64,000 bases of DNA from Citrobacter arsenatis. GTDB lineage: Bacteria; Pseudomonadota; Gammaproteobacteria; Enterobacterales; Enterobacteriaceae. The position numbers were made by a program, and so were the translations under genes. The stretch lies in the NCBI RefSeq assembly GCF_004353845.1, contig NZ_CP037864.1, forward strand, positions 3,534,001 through 3,598,000, read 5' to 3'. Positions 34,783 through 44,870 of this stretch are shown here, piece by piece (positions within the stretch are counted from its first letter, which is position 1; the number at the start of each line of letters is the position of its first letter). The notes beneath the pieces are model-generated. The model saw only the letters and a program-made list of their open reading frames with translations. It did not search any database and was not told the origin of the DNA.

Positions 34783-36573
34783 TTAGCGGTCCACATCTGA
34801 CATAACAAAATCGATACTACCCAGATGGACGATAAGGTCGGACACCAGGCTGCCACGTACCGCTACCGGGATCTGCTGCAGGTGTGCATAGCTCGGGGTA
34901 CGGATACGGGTACGATAACTCATGGTGCTGCCATCGCTGGTCAGGTAGTAACTGTTGATACCCTTGGTCGCTTCTACCATCTGGAAGGACTCGTTTGCCG
35001 GCATAACCGGTCCCCACGAAACCTGCAGGAAGTGGGTGATCAGGGTTTCGATATGTTGCAGCGTGCGCTCTTTCGGCGGCGGCGTCGTCAGCGGGTGATC
35101 CGCTTTGAACGGGCCTTCCGGCATGTTATTGAGGCACTGCTCAAGGATGCGCAGACTCTGGCGCAGCTCTTCAACTTTCAGCATCACGCGGGTATAGCAG
35201 TCGGACACGCCGCCGCCAACCGGAACTTCAAAGTCAAAGTTTTCGTAGCCAGAGTACGGACGCGCTTTACGCACGTCGAAATCAATACCGGTCGCACGCA
35301 GCGCAGCACCAGTACAACCCCAGTCCAGCGCTTCTTTCTTACCGTAAGCGGCAACGCCCTGCGAACGGCCTTTCAGGATGGTGTTACGCAGCGCGGCTTT
35401 CTCGTAAGAATCCAGACGTTTTGGCATCCAGTCGAGGAAGTCACGCAGCAGTTTGTCCCAACCGCGCGGCAGATCGTGTGCCACACCGCCGATACGGAAC
35501 CAGGCCGGGTGCATACGGAAACCGGTGATCGCTTCCACGACGTCATAGATTTTCTGACGGTCGGTAAAGGCGAAGAATACCGGGGTCATCGCGCCAACGT
35601 CCTGAATGAACGTGGAGATGTACAGCAGGTGGCTGTTGATACGGAACAGTTCAGACAACATTACGCGAATCACGTTGACGCGATCCGGCGTGGTGATACC
35701 TGCCAGTTTCTCAACGGCCAGTACGTAAGGCATTTCGTTTACGCAGCCGCCGAGATACTCGATACGGTCGGTGTACGGAATGTAGCTGTGCCAGGACTGA
35801 CGTTCACCCATCTTTTCAGCGCCACGGTGGTGGTAGCCGATGTCAGGTACGCAGTCGACGATTTCTTCGCCATCAAGCTGCAGCACAATACGGAACGCAC
35901 CGTGAGAAGACGGGTGGTTAGGACCGAGGTTGAGGAACATGAAGTCCTCGTTTTCGGTACTACGCTTCATGCCCCAGTCTTCTGGTTTGAAGGTCAGTGA
36001 TTCCATTTCCAGATCCTGTTTGGCTTTAGTCAGCTCAAACGGATCGAATTCAGTCGCACGCGCCGGGTAGTCTTTACGCAGCGGGTGGCCTTCCCAGGTA
36101 TGCGGCATCAGCAGACGTGTCAGGTGCGGGTGACCTTCGATGTCGATGCCAAACATTTCCCAGGTTTCACGCTCATACCAGTTAGCGTTCGGGAACAGTT
36201 TGGTGAAAGTCGGTACACGCAGATCGTTTTCAGACAAAGCCACCTTGAGCATGATATCGCGATTGCGTTCAATGGAGATCAGGTGATAGAAAACGGAAAA
36301 ATCCGCGGCAGGTAACCCTTCGCGGTGCGTACGCAGACGTTCGTCCATGCCGTGTAAGTCAAACAGCATGACGTAAGGTTTTGGCAGTCTCTTTAAGAAA
36401 TCGCCAACTTCCAGTAATTGTTCACGCTTGACCCAAACAACGGGTACCCCGGTGCGAGTCGCCTGAACGGTAAAGGCATCCGGCCCAAAACGGTTGCGCA
36501 GTTCGCCAATGACCGGGTCATCAAGGTGATCCCGTGTTTGCCATACGGCGTCTTGCGCGGTTAAGTCGGTCAT
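34783..36573 (-). CDS. nuoC: NADH dehydrogenase I fused subunit C/D
   Basis: 596 residues from ATG 36573, picked because GGTGA lies five bases upstream; an ATG four codons earlier (36585) is possible. The N-terminal 30-kDa domain (about 1-180) has the ERETWEMFGI signature, and the C-terminal 49-kDa domain (about 200-596) has LNLGPNHPSSHGAFR and GYHHRGAEKMGE. The latter forms the quinone site with NuoB. The C-D fusion is normal in enteric bacteria. Confidence 0.97.
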   Translation of the reverse strand: MTDLTAQDAVWQTRDHLDDPVIGELRNRFGPDAFTVQATRTGVPVVWVKREQLLEVGDFLKRLPKPYVMLFDLHGMDERLRTHREGLPAADFSVFYHLISIERNRDIMLKVALSENDLRVPTFTKLFPNANWYERETWEMFGIDIEGHPHLTRLLMPHTWEGHPLRKDYPARATEFDPFELTKAKQDLEMESLTFKPEDWGMKRSTENEDFMFLNLGPNHPSSHGAFRIVLQLDGEEIVDCVPDIGYHHRGAEKMGERQSWHSYIPYTDRIEYLGGCVNEMPYVLAVEKLAGITTPDRVNVIRVMLSELFRINSHLLYISTFIQDVGAMTPVFFAFTDRQKIYDVVEAITGFRMHPAWFRIGGVAHDLPRGWDKLLRDFLDWMPKRLDSYEKAALRNTILKGRSQGVAAYGKKEALDWGCTGAALRATGIDFDVRKARPYSGYENFDFEVPVGGGVSDCYTRVMLKVEELRQSLRILEQCLNNMPEGPFKADHPLTTPPPKERTLQHIETLITHFLQVSWGPVMPANESFQMVEATKGINSYYLTSDGSTMSYRTRIRTPSYAHLQQIPVAVRGSLVSDLIVHLGSIDFVMSDVDR

Positions 36574-36670
36574 ATTGTTCACCATTGCAAATGGTCCGTG
36601 GTGGTCGGCAGTGCTTCGCGCTATTTATGTAGTGATAAGCGAAGGAAGTGCTGCTGCCGACAGGCGCAAA

Positions 36671-37333
36671 TTAAATCTCGTCTGGTGTACGAAGATTCGT
36701 TACAGCAATACGTTCGCCGCGTTTACGCTCGCGTTCTGACTGCATATTGGCGCGATAAACGCCCTGATCGCCAACCACCCAAGAGAGTGGACGGCGTTCT
36801 TTGCCAATGGAATCTTGCAGCAGCATCAGAGCCTGCATATACGCTTCTGGGCGCGGCGGGCATCCCGGGATGTACACATCGACCGGTATAAATTTATCAA
36901 CGCCCTGCACCACAGAATAGATGTCGTACATACCGCCGGAGTTGGCGCATGCGCCCATGGAAATAACCCATTTCGGTTCCAGCATCTGATCGTAGAGGCG
37001 CTGAATAACCGGTGCCATTTTGGTAAAGCAGGTTCCGGCTACGACCATCAGGTCAGCCTGACGCGGCGATGCACGCAGTACTTCCGCACCAAAACGGGCC
37101 ACGTCGTGCACGGCGGTAAACGAGGTCACCATCTCAACGTAGCAGCAGGAAAGGCCAAAGTTATATGGCCAAATTGAGTTTTTACGGCCCCAGTTAACCA
37201 TGTCATGCAGTTTGCCCATGAACACGTTTTTGTTAACTTCTTGCTCCAGGGGGTCGGTTACGATCTCCTGTTTTTGCAGGGGGTAACGGTCGTTCTCACC
37301 GTTAGGATCTATGCGGGTGAGCGTATAATCCAT
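36671..37333 (-). CDS. nuoB: NADH dehydrogenase I subunit B (cluster N2)
   Basis: 220 residues. It holds the terminal cluster N2, which reduces quinone. Ligands are the tandem cysteines C63-C64 in LSCCYVEM, the cysteine of MGACANSGGMYD and that of PGCPPRPE. About 97 bases separate it from nuoC and 15 from nuoA. Confidence 0.97.
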   Translation of the reverse strand: MDYTLTRIDPNGENDRYPLQKQEIVTDPLEQEVNKNVFMGKLHDMVNWGRKNSIWPYNFGLSCCYVEMVTSFTAVHDVARFGAEVLRASPRQADLMVVAGTCFTKMAPVIQRLYDQMLEPKWVISMGACANSGGMYDIYSVVQGVDKFIPVDVYIPGCPPRPEAYMQALMLLQDSIGKERRPLSWVVGDQGVYRANMQSERERKRGERIAVTNLRTPDEI

Positions 37334-37348
37334 CTTAATGCCTCGCGG

Positions 37349-37792
37349 TTAGCGTTGACGATTAGCGATACTGTTCGTTTCCGGGTTCATACGCTCGCGG
37401 CGTGAACGCGCGGGCGTCCAGTCCAGCGCGCCAATACGCACCAGATAAACCAGACCAGCCAGTAACACAAAAATAAAAATTGCAGCTTCCACAAAGCCAA
37501 TCCAACCGCTTTCACGGATAGAAGTTGACCATGCGAACAGATACAGCGCTTCAACGTCGAAGATAACGAAGAACATGGCTACCAGATAAAACTTGGCAGA
37601 CAGGCGCAAGCGGGCGGTGCCGACCGAGTCGATACCTGATTCAAACGGCACGTTTTTAGATCTCGCGCGCGCGCGACCACCTAAAAACCAGCCGCCGACG
37701 AGCATCAGGCAGCACAGGCCAATGGCAACAATAAGAAAGATAGCGAATGCCCAGTGATGAGCGATGATTTCAGTGGATGTTGACATACTCAT
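37349..37792 (-). CDS. nuoA: NADH dehydrogenase I subunit A
   Basis: 147 residues, three membrane helices, homologue of ND3. The conserved loop FESGIDSVGTARLRLSAKFYLVAMFFVIFDVEALYLFAW is complete; its acidic residues lie near the quinone tunnel. First gene of the operon, so the promoter lies upstream (higher coordinates). Confidence 0.97.
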   Translation of the reverse strand: MSMSTSTEIIAHHWAFAIFLIVAIGLCCLMLVGGWFLGGRARARSKNVPFESGIDSVGTARLRLSAKFYLVAMFFVIFDVEALYLFAWSTSIRESGWIGFVEAAIFIFVLLAGLVYLVRIGALDWTPARSRRERMNPETNSIANRQR

Positions 37793-38338
37793 TGCTTACT
37801 CATCAAAAGTAGCGCCAAATTCTCTGCTCTTTTCGGCAGATGAACGCCACATCGATTCATGGGGAGGAATAAAAAAAACCTTACAATCACTGTGAAAAAC
37901 CATTTTATACAGCTAATTGATGGGGTTTTTTACTCCTTTCTATAACCTTTTGTCAACTTTAACAAAAGTTTCCTCACATTATTTTACACTGTTCCAACTT
38001 CATTAACATAAAGTGCTCTTTAAACCCATTTCGATCGCATCATGGGTCATTTTTAATGTTGTTGAATCGTGTCCGTAGTGAAGTAAAAAAGATAATACAC
38101 GTCTATTTTGACAGGAATTCACCCAGATGCCTCCCCCTAAATGGGAGTATTTTCTTGATCTGTGACACGCTTTTGTTAATTCACCATAAAAAACAGCAAC
38201 AATTTCTCTAGTTTTTTAACATGAAAATAATTAGCAACTCTGCTGCTTATTTTTTGCCCTGGTGCAAGGCTGTTTTTTTACCTCCTGATTTTGTTAAGTT
38301 TTAGTATAGCAAATGACATAAACGGGCAATATTTGCAT
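37793..38338. promoter_or_regulatory. nuo operon promoter region
   Basis: About 550 A+T-rich bases before nuoA. In E. coli the equivalent region binds ArcA, NarL, Fis and IHF. Here a TACTCCT heptamer (near 37930) fits the NarL consensus, but I cannot assign promoters or other sites with confidence. No gene is visible. Confidence 0.5.
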
Positions 38339-38386
38339 AAAAAAAGAGCCACTGGATGTTTTTTCATCATCAGTGGCTCTTTTTTA
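38339..38386. terminator. lrhA terminator (bidirectional form)
   Basis: AAAAAGAGCCACTG (38341-38354) pairs with CAGTGGCTCTTTTT (38371-38384), with A and T runs on both sides. It lies 35 bases past the lrhA stop on the minus strand. Confidence 0.85.
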
Positions 38387-38419
38387 CACTTACATTTTAA
38401 AACGAATTTTTGTGACGCA

Positions 38420-39358
38420 TTACTCAAAGTCGCCTTCAACAATCAGCGAGTCGTCTCCCCCTTCAGGGGTAAACTGATTGTATTGCCAAGGATTTTGATA
38501 GGTCTGCATTGACTTAAAGATAACTTCAGCCAACTCATTTTGCGTCGAAGGATCGCAGCACAACAGATACTCGGTGTCAGGCAATGGCGGTAATCCGTCG
38601 GCAGCGCCCAGTACGCGTAAATCCGGACTCATCATTTCAACAGGACGCGCAGTAACGCCGAGCCCTGCTTTTACCGCAGCACGAACCGCAGGCAGTGTTG
38701 AGGCGACATACGCCAAACGCCACGGGATCTGTGCAGCATTCAATGTTGCCAGCACGATATCGCGAAATGGACTCGGATCATCCAACAGAACCAACGGTAC
38801 CGGCTCACCTTTTTGCAGGATATATTCAGCCGCGCAATACCAATGTGTTGGAGAGGTGCGCAGATTCAGGCACTCAAAATCGCCAGGACGGTTAGTGGTC
38901 ACCACCAAATCGACCTCTTGCGACTTCAGCATATCCACCATATAGGCATTGCGCTTAACCCTCACATCCAGCGCAAGCTTCGGATAAACCGAACTTATAC
39001 GGTTGAGCAGAAACGGGAGTATGGTATCGGCAGATTCATCAGAAGCACCGATAGTTAACACTCCCTGAAGATTGTTAAACATTAATGATGAGCATGCCTC
39101 ATCATTAAAACGCAGTATTTTTCTGGCGTAACCCAATAGCTGGATACCATGTTCGGTCAGCAGTTTGTTGCGTCCATGGCGCGCGAACAACTCTTTCCCC
39201 ACGAGTTGTTCAAGGCGCTGCATTTGCTGACTCACCGCAGACTGAGTTCGACATACCGCAGCTGCCGCAGCCGCAAAGGTATTCAGGTCGGCAACAGCAA
39301 CAAAGGTTCTCAGCAGATCGAGGTCGAGGTTAATTATCGGACGATTTGCATTTATCAT
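38420..39358 (-). CDS. lrhA: LysR-family regulator LrhA
   Basis: 312 residues. The N-terminal HTH (about 15-75) reads LDLLRTFVAVADLNTFAAAAAAV ... SAVSQQMQRLE, with a LysR effector domain after it. In E. coli LrhA represses flhDC, and so motility and chemotaxis, as well as rpoS translation and type 1 fimbriae, and it activates its own gene. It lies between nuo and alaA as in E. coli. A long upstream region suggests a long leader. Confidence 0.95.
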   Translation of the reverse strand: MINANRPIINLDLDLLRTFVAVADLNTFAAAAAAVCRTQSAVSQQMQRLEQLVGKELFARHGRNKLLTEHGIQLLGYARKILRFNDEACSSLMFNNLQGVLTIGASDESADTILPFLLNRISSVYPKLALDVRVKRNAYMVDMLKSQEVDLVVTTNRPGDFECLNLRTSPTHWYCAAEYILQKGEPVPLVLLDDPSPFRDIVLATLNAAQIPWRLAYVASTLPAVRAAVKAGLGVTARPVEMMSPDLRVLGAADGLPPLPDTEYLLCCDPSTQNELAEVIFKSMQTYQNPWQYNQFTPEGGDDSLIVEGDFE

Positions 39359-40286
39359 AGTTTTTCACTTACTCGCGGGTCATACCGGGTTAATGCTGTG
39401 CATTTGGAATCAAACAACTCCATTTGTAATGTGCCTCCCTTGCAGTTTCGCTTAGTGTAACCAAGTGAAAATAAGGATGTATTTGGTTTAACAAACGAAA
39501 CAATTCTCTTTCTGAGCTATTTTAATACCAGTGATATTCATCGGAATATAGCAACGAGAAAGAGCCGTATTTTTAGCTGCTGGATGATTCTGACTAATAG
39601 GAAACATGTAAATTTTGTAAATTTAAAAAATAGTTAACGAACAATAATTTACACATTAAAAACTAACTTTTCAGTATGTTAGGAACAACCAACAAACATT
39701 TGAATTATCGTAAAATTCGTACTACGCACCATTTGATAGGAGTTATCTTAACCTAAAACCACTATATTTATAAGTGTTATCGCGAATAATTCCGGGCAAA
39801 TTGGTGTTATCTCAGAGCATCGGTTTTCGTATTATTAGCCCACTCAATTTGATGTCGTTTAAATAATAAATAATAATTAATTAAGAATCCCTCAATTCAT
39901 TAATTAAACTTAACAATGGGTTCACACCCCACAACGTCAGGATCAGACTGATAACAGAATTCGCGGATGAAACCTCAGTATTTTCGAATCACGCCATACC
40001 GCCTGGATATCGGCTGCCTTTTGCTTTACAGAACCAACTTTTTTTGACCAGACAATTCACCACACCCACACCATAACAGCAAAACATACACCCTTAAAAA
40101 TACAACAATACAGATTATCATTCTGTAATAATTGCATTATTTAGTTATTAACAGTTAATTATAATCCCCCTCCTTTTCAAAATCTTCTACTGAAGACCCT
40201 TCAAAACTAACCGTCGTGGGAGTACATTGTGCTGGGCTGACTTCCACGGCAGGGAGTGGCATTCACAGCTAAAAAGGTCAACGTTC
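39359..40286. other. Long divergent lrhA-alaA intergenic region
   Basis: About 928 A+T-rich bases without a convincing gene. E. coli lrhA has a long leader in the matching place. Near alaA an imperfect stem forms between CCGTCGTGGGAGT (about 40210) and ACTTCCACGGCAGG (about 40240), likely within the alaA leader. I see no repeat or RNA gene I can name. Confidence 0.5.
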
Positions 40287-41504
40287 ATGTCCCCCATTGA
40301 AAAATCCAGCAAATTAGAAAACGTCTGTTATGACATTCGCGGCCCGGTTCTGAAGGAAGCAAAGCGCCTGGAAGAAGAAGGCAATAAAGTTCTGAAACTG
40401 AACATTGGTAACCCCGCACCATTCGGGTTTGAAGCGCCAGATGAAATTCTGGTAGATGTCATCCGCAATTTGCCAACAGCGCAAGGATATTGCGACTCAA
40501 AAGGTCTTTATTCAGCCCGTAAAGCGATCATGCAGCATTACCAGGCCCGTGGAATGCGTGATGTGACCGTAGAAGATATCTATATCGGTAACGGCGTTTC
40601 CGAATTGATCGTGCAGGCCATGCAGGCCTTGCTGAACAGTGGGGACGAAATGCTGGTTCCTGCCCCTGACTATCCGCTGTGGACGGCAGCGGTATCGCTT
40701 TCCGGCGGTAATGCCGTGCACTACCTATGCGACGAATCATCAGACTGGTTCCCGGACCTGGATGATATCCGCGCCAAAATTACGCCGCGCACACGTGGGA
40801 TCGTCATCATCAACCCAAACAACCCAACCGGTGCGGTTTACTCTAAAGAGTTGCTGATGGAGATTGTTGAGATTGCTCGCCAGAACAACCTCATCATCTT
40901 TGCGGATGAGATTTACGACAAAATTCTCTACGATGACGCGGAACACCACTCCATCGCCGCAATGGCGCCGGACCTGTTGACCATCACCTTCAACGGCCTG
41001 TCGAAAACCTATCGCGTTGCTGGTTTCCGTCAGGGCTGGATGGTGCTGAACGGACCGAAGAAACACGCCAAGGGATACATTGAAGGCCTTGAAATGTTGG
41101 CGTCTATGCGCCTGTGCGCCAACGTTCCGGCCCAACATGCCATTCAGACCGCGCTGGGCGGATACCAGAGCATCAGCGAATTCATCATGCCTGGTGGGCG
41201 TCTGTATGAACAACGCAACCGCGCCTGGGAACTGCTCAATGACATACCCGGCGTCTCTTGCGTAAAACCGCGCGGCGCGTTGTATATGTTCCCGAAAATT
41301 GATGCTAAGCGCTTCAATATTCATGACGACCAGAAGATGGTGCTCGACTTCCTGCTGCAGGAAAAAGTCCTGCTGGTTCAGGGAACGGCGTTCAACTGGC
41401 CGTGGCCGGATCATTTCCGCATCGTGACGCTGCCGCGTATTGACGATATTGAGATGTCGCTGAGTAAATTTGAGCGTTTCCTGTCGGGTTATCACCAGTT
41501 GTAA
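40287..41504 (+). CDS. alaA: Glutamate-pyruvate aminotransferase AlaA
   Basis: 405 residues from ATG 40287 (MSPIEKSSKLENVCYDIRG as in E. coli); a TTG-started extension from 40227 is rejected. PLP class I/II aminotransferase with K240 in GLSKTYRVAGFRQGW as the Schiff-base lysine, and the D207/Y210 pair in FADEIYD. It makes alanine from pyruvate and glutamate and is one of the main alanine-forming enzymes in E. coli. A perfect hairpin follows the stop. Confidence 0.96.
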   Translation: MSPIEKSSKLENVCYDIRGPVLKEAKRLEEEGNKVLKLNIGNPAPFGFEAPDEILVDVIRNLPTAQGYCDSKGLYSARKAIMQHYQARGMRDVTVEDIYIGNGVSELIVQAMQALLNSGDEMLVPAPDYPLWTAAVSLSGGNAVHYLCDESSDWFPDLDDIRAKITPRTRGIVIINPNNPTGAVYSKELLMEIVEIARQNNLIIFADEIYDKILYDDAEHHSIAAMAPDLLTITFNGLSKTYRVAGFRQGWMVLNGPKKHAKGYIEGLEMLASMRLCANVPAQHAIQTALGGYQSISEFIMPGGRLYEQRNRAWELLNDIPGVSCVKPRGALYMFPKIDAKRFNIHDDQKMVLDFLLQEKVLLVQGTAFNWPWPDHFRIVTLPRIDDIEMSLSKFERFLSGYHQL

Positions 41505-41512
41505 CCACGCAA

Positions 41513-41542
41513 AGTGCTACCGGGTTTGCATCCGGTAGCACT
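41513..41542 (+). terminator. Hairpin between alaA and yfbR
   Basis: AGTGCTACCGG (41513-41523) pairs perfectly with CCGGTAGCACT (41532-41542), with an eight-base loop. No T run follows, so it may protect RNA ends or attenuate rather than terminate fully. Confidence 0.5.
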
Positions 41543-41587
41543 CTCTGCGCAAAATACCGTTACTGAAGTCACTGAGTAAGGGTCGTT

Positions 41588-42187
41588 ATGAAGCAGAGCC
41601 ACTTTTTTGCCCACCTCTCCCGTCTGAAACTCATTAATCGCTGGCCGCTGATGCGCAATGTGCGTACCGAAAACGTGTCCGAACATAGCCTGCAGGTTGC
41701 CATGGTTGCCCATGCGCTGGCCGCGATCAAAAACCGTAAATTTGGTGGTCAGGTGAATGCTGAGCGTATTGCCCTACTGGCGATGTATCACGATGCGTCC
41801 GAGGTGCTGACCGGCGATCTCCCAACCCCGGTGAAATACTTCAACTCGCAGATCGCTCAGGAATATAAAGCGATAGAGAAAATTGCCCAGCAAAAACTGG
41901 TCGATATGGTGCCCGACGAACTGCGCGATATTTTTGCACCGCTCATTGATGAACATGCCTTAAGTGAAGAAGAGAGATCCCTTGTTAAACAGGCCGATGC
42001 CCTGTGCGCATATCTGAAGTGTCTGGAGGAACTCTCCGCCGGTAACAACGAGTTTCTGCTGGCCAAAACGCGTCTGGAAAAAACGCTGGAATCGCGACGC
42101 AGCGAGGAGATGGACTACTTTATGGACGTGTTTGTCCCAAGCTTTCACCTCTCATTAGATGAGATCAGCCAGGACTCACCGCTTTAA
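41588..42187 (+). CDS. yfbR: 5'-deoxynucleotidase YfbR
   Basis: 199 residues, HD-domain phosphohydrolase. The metal ligands are H33 (SEHSLQ), H68-D69 (MYHDASE) and a later Asp in KQADALCAYLKC. It dephosphorylates 5'-deoxynucleoside monophosphates such as dAMP and feeds thymidylate and deoxynucleoside salvage. AAGGG lies six bases before the ATG. It is convergent with yfbS across a REP pair. Confidence 0.96.
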   Translation: MKQSHFFAHLSRLKLINRWPLMRNVRTENVSEHSLQVAMVAHALAAIKNRKFGGQVNAERIALLAMYHDASEVLTGDLPTPVKYFNSQIAQEYKAIEKIAQQKLVDMVPDELRDIFAPLIDEHALSEEERSLVKQADALCAYLKCLEELSAGNNEFLLAKTRLEKTLESRRSEEMDYFMDVFVPSFHLSLDEISQDSPL

Positions 42188-42195
42188 ACGATCTT

Positions 42196-42276
42196 GCCGG
42201 ATGGTGACGTCAACGTCTTATCCGGCCTACAGGTAGCGTGATATCCGTAGGCCTGATAAGCGCAGCGCCATCAGGC
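42196..42276. repeat. REP pair (BIME) between yfbR and yfbS
   Basis: Two REP units in opposite orientation: GCCGGATGGTGACGTCAACG ending in ATCCGGCCTAC, and GTAGGCCTGATAAGCGCAGC ending in CATCAGGC. They lie between convergent genes, a common BIME location. Confidence 0.9.
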
Positions 42277-42290
42277 GTTTACTGCGGCGG

Positions 42291-44123
42291 TCAAAACGGG
42301 AACAGCATAGGGATCATCACTACGCACACTGCCATCACAATGATGGTAAATGGCACGCCAATCTTCACAAAATCGCTAAAGCTGTAGTTGCCAGGCCCGA
42401 GCACCAGCGTGTTTACCGGCGAAGAAACCGGCGTCATAAAGGCCGCGGATGCCGCCATCGCAATCACCATCGCAAAAGGATACGGCGAAACGCCCATCGA
42501 CTTTGCCGCCGCCAGCGCGATTGGCGCCATCAGCACCGCCGTCGCGGTATTGGAAATAAATAACCCGATGGTCGCGCACAGCACGAACAGGCAGCCCAGC
42601 ATCATGTACGGACCATACCCGCCGCCGACGTCCATCAACCCTTTCACCACCAGATCGACACCGCCGGTTTTTTGTAAAGCCAGCGCGAAGGGCATCATCC
42701 CAACGATCAAAATAATGCTTGGCCAGTGAATCGCTTTGTAGGCGCTTTCAGCATCGATACAGCGAAATTTCCCCATCAGCAGACAGGCGATGATCGCGGC
42801 AACCGTATTGGGAATTTCATCGGTGAGCATCAGGGCGACCATCAGCACCAGACAGAAAATCGCATGCGGTGCCTGACTGTGCGCCGGAGAAGCTTCACTG
42901 ACTTCGACGGGCATATTCAGCACGACAAAATCACGGCCTTTTTGTCCCAGCAGCGTAATGAGCTTCCAGTTACCCACCACTAAAATGATATCGCCCATCA
43001 ACAGCGGCTCATCAACCACCGCTCCGGCAAGCGCCGTACCATCGCGCTTCAGCCCGACGACATTCAGCCCGTAGCGCGTACGAAAAGCGATTTCCCTAAC
43101 CGTTTTGCCGATCAATTCCGATTCAGGGATCAGGGAGATTTCGGCCATACCCACATCAAGCGCCTGCTCGGAGAAGTATTCGCCACGCAGCACCATCGGC
43201 TCAAGAAACTGTTCAGCGCAAAATTCACGCAGGTCGACATCGGCCGCGGACATGTCAATCAGCAACACGTCACGGGCGCGAAACTCAGAAACCCCATTGA
43301 CGTCGACTATTACACGACGAAAGCGCCGCCAGCGCTCCACGCCAATCACGTTTGCCCCGTAGCGTTCACGCAGCTTCAGGTCGTCCAGACGCTGGCCAAT
43401 CATAGGTGAACCCGGGCGGATCGCCAGACGGCGCGCACGCCCGGTCAGGCGATATTCTTTTATCAGATCGCGAAAGGTCCTGCGCTTCCAGCCGTCTCCC
43501 GGCTGCCTGGAATCTTCCCCCTTGAGCATAAAGCGCATTAACAGCATATAAAATATGCCAAGCACCAGAACCACCAGCCCCAGCGGGGTAACGCTAAAAA
43601 AGCTGAAACCGTTGAGTCCTTCACGTAACAGTTCACTGTTGACGACCAGGTTAGGCGGCGTCGCCACCAGCGTCATCATGCCGCTTATCAATCCAGCAAA
43701 ACTTAATGGCATCATCAGGCGTGAAGGGGAAATTTCCATGCGCATGGAAACGCTTAGGACTACCGGAATAAAGATGGCGACCACACCGGTCGAACTCATA
43801 AACGCACCGAGCCCGGCAACGGTAATCATCAGCAACACCAGCATTTTGACTTCACTGCTACCGGCCACCTTCACCAGCCAGGCCCCCATTACCGTCGCCA
43901 CCCCGGTACGCACCAGGCCGTCGCCGATGATAAATAAGGCTGCTATCAAAATAACGTTAGGATCGCTGAATCCGGAAAAGGCTTCTGTGATGCTCAATGT
44001 TCCACTCAGAACAAAGGCAATAATGACCAGCAAAGCGACCGCATCCATACGCACTCTGCCAGTTGCAAACAAAACGACGGCAATCGCCAGCAATGAGAGA
44101 ACCCATATCAATTCACCGTTCAC
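42291..44123 (-). CDS. yfbS: DASS/SLC13-type transporter with RCK_C domains YfbS
   Basis: 610 residues. The N-terminal membrane block (about 1-200) and C-terminal block (about 395-610) belong to the citrate/sodium-coupled anion symporter superfamily: SSTGVVAIFIPVVLS and SNTATAVLMAPIALAAA carry typical half-repeat motifs. Between them lie two TrkA-C/RCK_C domains (about 205-290 and 295-380), which usually gate by ligand binding. E. coli YfbS has the same layout and its substrate is unknown. Monocistronic. Confidence 0.93.
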   Translation of the reverse strand: MNGELIWVLSLLAIAVVLFATGRVRMDAVALLVIIAFVLSGTLSITEAFSGFSDPNVILIAALFIIGDGLVRTGVATVMGAWLVKVAGSSEVKMLVLLMITVAGLGAFMSSTGVVAIFIPVVLSVSMRMEISPSRLMMPLSFAGLISGMMTLVATPPNLVVNSELLREGLNGFSFFSVTPLGLVVLVLGIFYMLLMRFMLKGEDSRQPGDGWKRRTFRDLIKEYRLTGRARRLAIRPGSPMIGQRLDDLKLRERYGANVIGVERWRRFRRVIVDVNGVSEFRARDVLLIDMSAADVDLREFCAEQFLEPMVLRGEYFSEQALDVGMAEISLIPESELIGKTVREIAFRTRYGLNVVGLKRDGTALAGAVVDEPLLMGDIILVVGNWKLITLLGQKGRDFVVLNMPVEVSEASPAHSQAPHAIFCLVLMVALMLTDEIPNTVAAIIACLLMGKFRCIDAESAYKAIHWPSIILIVGMMPFALALQKTGGVDLVVKGLMDVGGGYGPYMMLGCLFVLCATIGLFISNTATAVLMAPIALAAAKSMGVSPYPFAMVIAMAASAAFMTPVSSPVNTLVLGPGNYSFSDFVKIGVPFTIIVMAVCVVMIPMLFPF

Positions 44124-44164
44124 AACATATCCTTGTTAAATGAGAGGGATGAGTCGATTCTGCC

Positions 44165-44192
44165 ATAAAAAAGCCCCAACAATCTGGGGCTA
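44165..44192 (-). terminator. hxpA terminator
   Basis: On the minus strand AGCCCCA pairs with TGGGGCT (44172-44178 with 44185-44191) and is followed by a run of Ts. It lies just beyond the hxpA stop. Confidence 0.8.
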
Positions 44193-44200
44193 AATCATGA

Positions 44201-44860
44201 TCAGGTATTTCTTACAACGACCACATTTCCGTTGGGTTGTTTGGTCACAGAAATATGTTCCAGACTGGTCAGCGAAAAATCGACCTCATCCAGACGCGGC
44301 GTGTCCGCAGGCGCGTTGACCGCTATGACATGACACCCTGCGGCCAGTCCTGAGAGCACCCCGGCAGGCGCATCTTCCACCACCGTGCATTCCTGCGGCG
44401 CAAGACCCAGAAGCTGAGCACCTAACAGATAGGCGTCTGGCTCTGGCTTCCCTCGTTTTACCCGCTCGGCGGTGACAAACACTTCAGGAGCAGGAAGCCC
44501 TGCCACACGATGGCGCGCCCGAGCGACCGGCATAGATCCGGATGTCACGATCGCCCATGGAATACCGGCTTTATTGAGGTGGTTGAGTAAATCAACCGCC
44601 CCCGGCAGCGCGGTTATCCCAGCGGTTTCCGTCGCTTCGATCTGCTCCAGACGGGTGAACTCTGCGGCGATTTCGGCCTCAGATTTACCCACCATAAAGT
44701 GTCGCAGGGAGGTAATGGCCTGCTTGCCATGAATAAAGCCCAGCACCTCGGCGTGATCGAGGCCAAAACGATCGGCCCAGTTGCACCACGCGCGTTCTAC
44801 AGCGGGTAAGGAATCGACCAGCGTTCCATCCAGATCAAACAGAAAACCTTTGCACTGCAC
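44201..44860 (-). CDS. hxpA: HAD-family sugar phosphatase HxpA (YfbT)
   Basis: 219 residues from a GTG at 44860. The start is chosen because GAGGGGG lies eight bases upstream and the encoded MQCKGFLFDLDG aligns with E. coli MRCKGFLFDLDG; ATGs upstream at 44878 and 44905 lack a ribosome-binding site and overlap yfbU. HAD motif I is DLDGT (D9, D11), motif II IVTSGS, and motifs III/IV KPEPDAYLLGA and VVEDAPAG. E. coli HxpA dephosphorylates sugar phosphates and other small substrates. It likely follows yfbU in one unit. Confidence 0.92.
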   Translation of the reverse strand: MQCKGFLFDLDGTLVDSLPAVERAWCNWADRFGLDHAEVLGFIHGKQAITSLRHFMVGKSEAEIAAEFTRLEQIEATETAGITALPGAVDLLNHLNKAGIPWAIVTSGSMPVARARHRVAGLPAPEVFVTAERVKRGKPEPDAYLLGAQLLGLAPQECTVVEDAPAGVLSGLAAGCHVIAVNAPADTPRLDEVDFSLTSLEHISVTKQPNGNVVVVRNT

Positions 44861-44870
44861 GCTCGCCCCC

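Noticed and set aside
37793..38338. FNR site in the nuo promoter region
   Set aside because: Only half-matches to TTGAT-N4-ATCAA were found.
42188..42290. Possible CRISPR or array-like structure at the repeats
   Set aside because: Only two REP units in opposite orientation; no regular spacers. No array is seen anywhere in the window.
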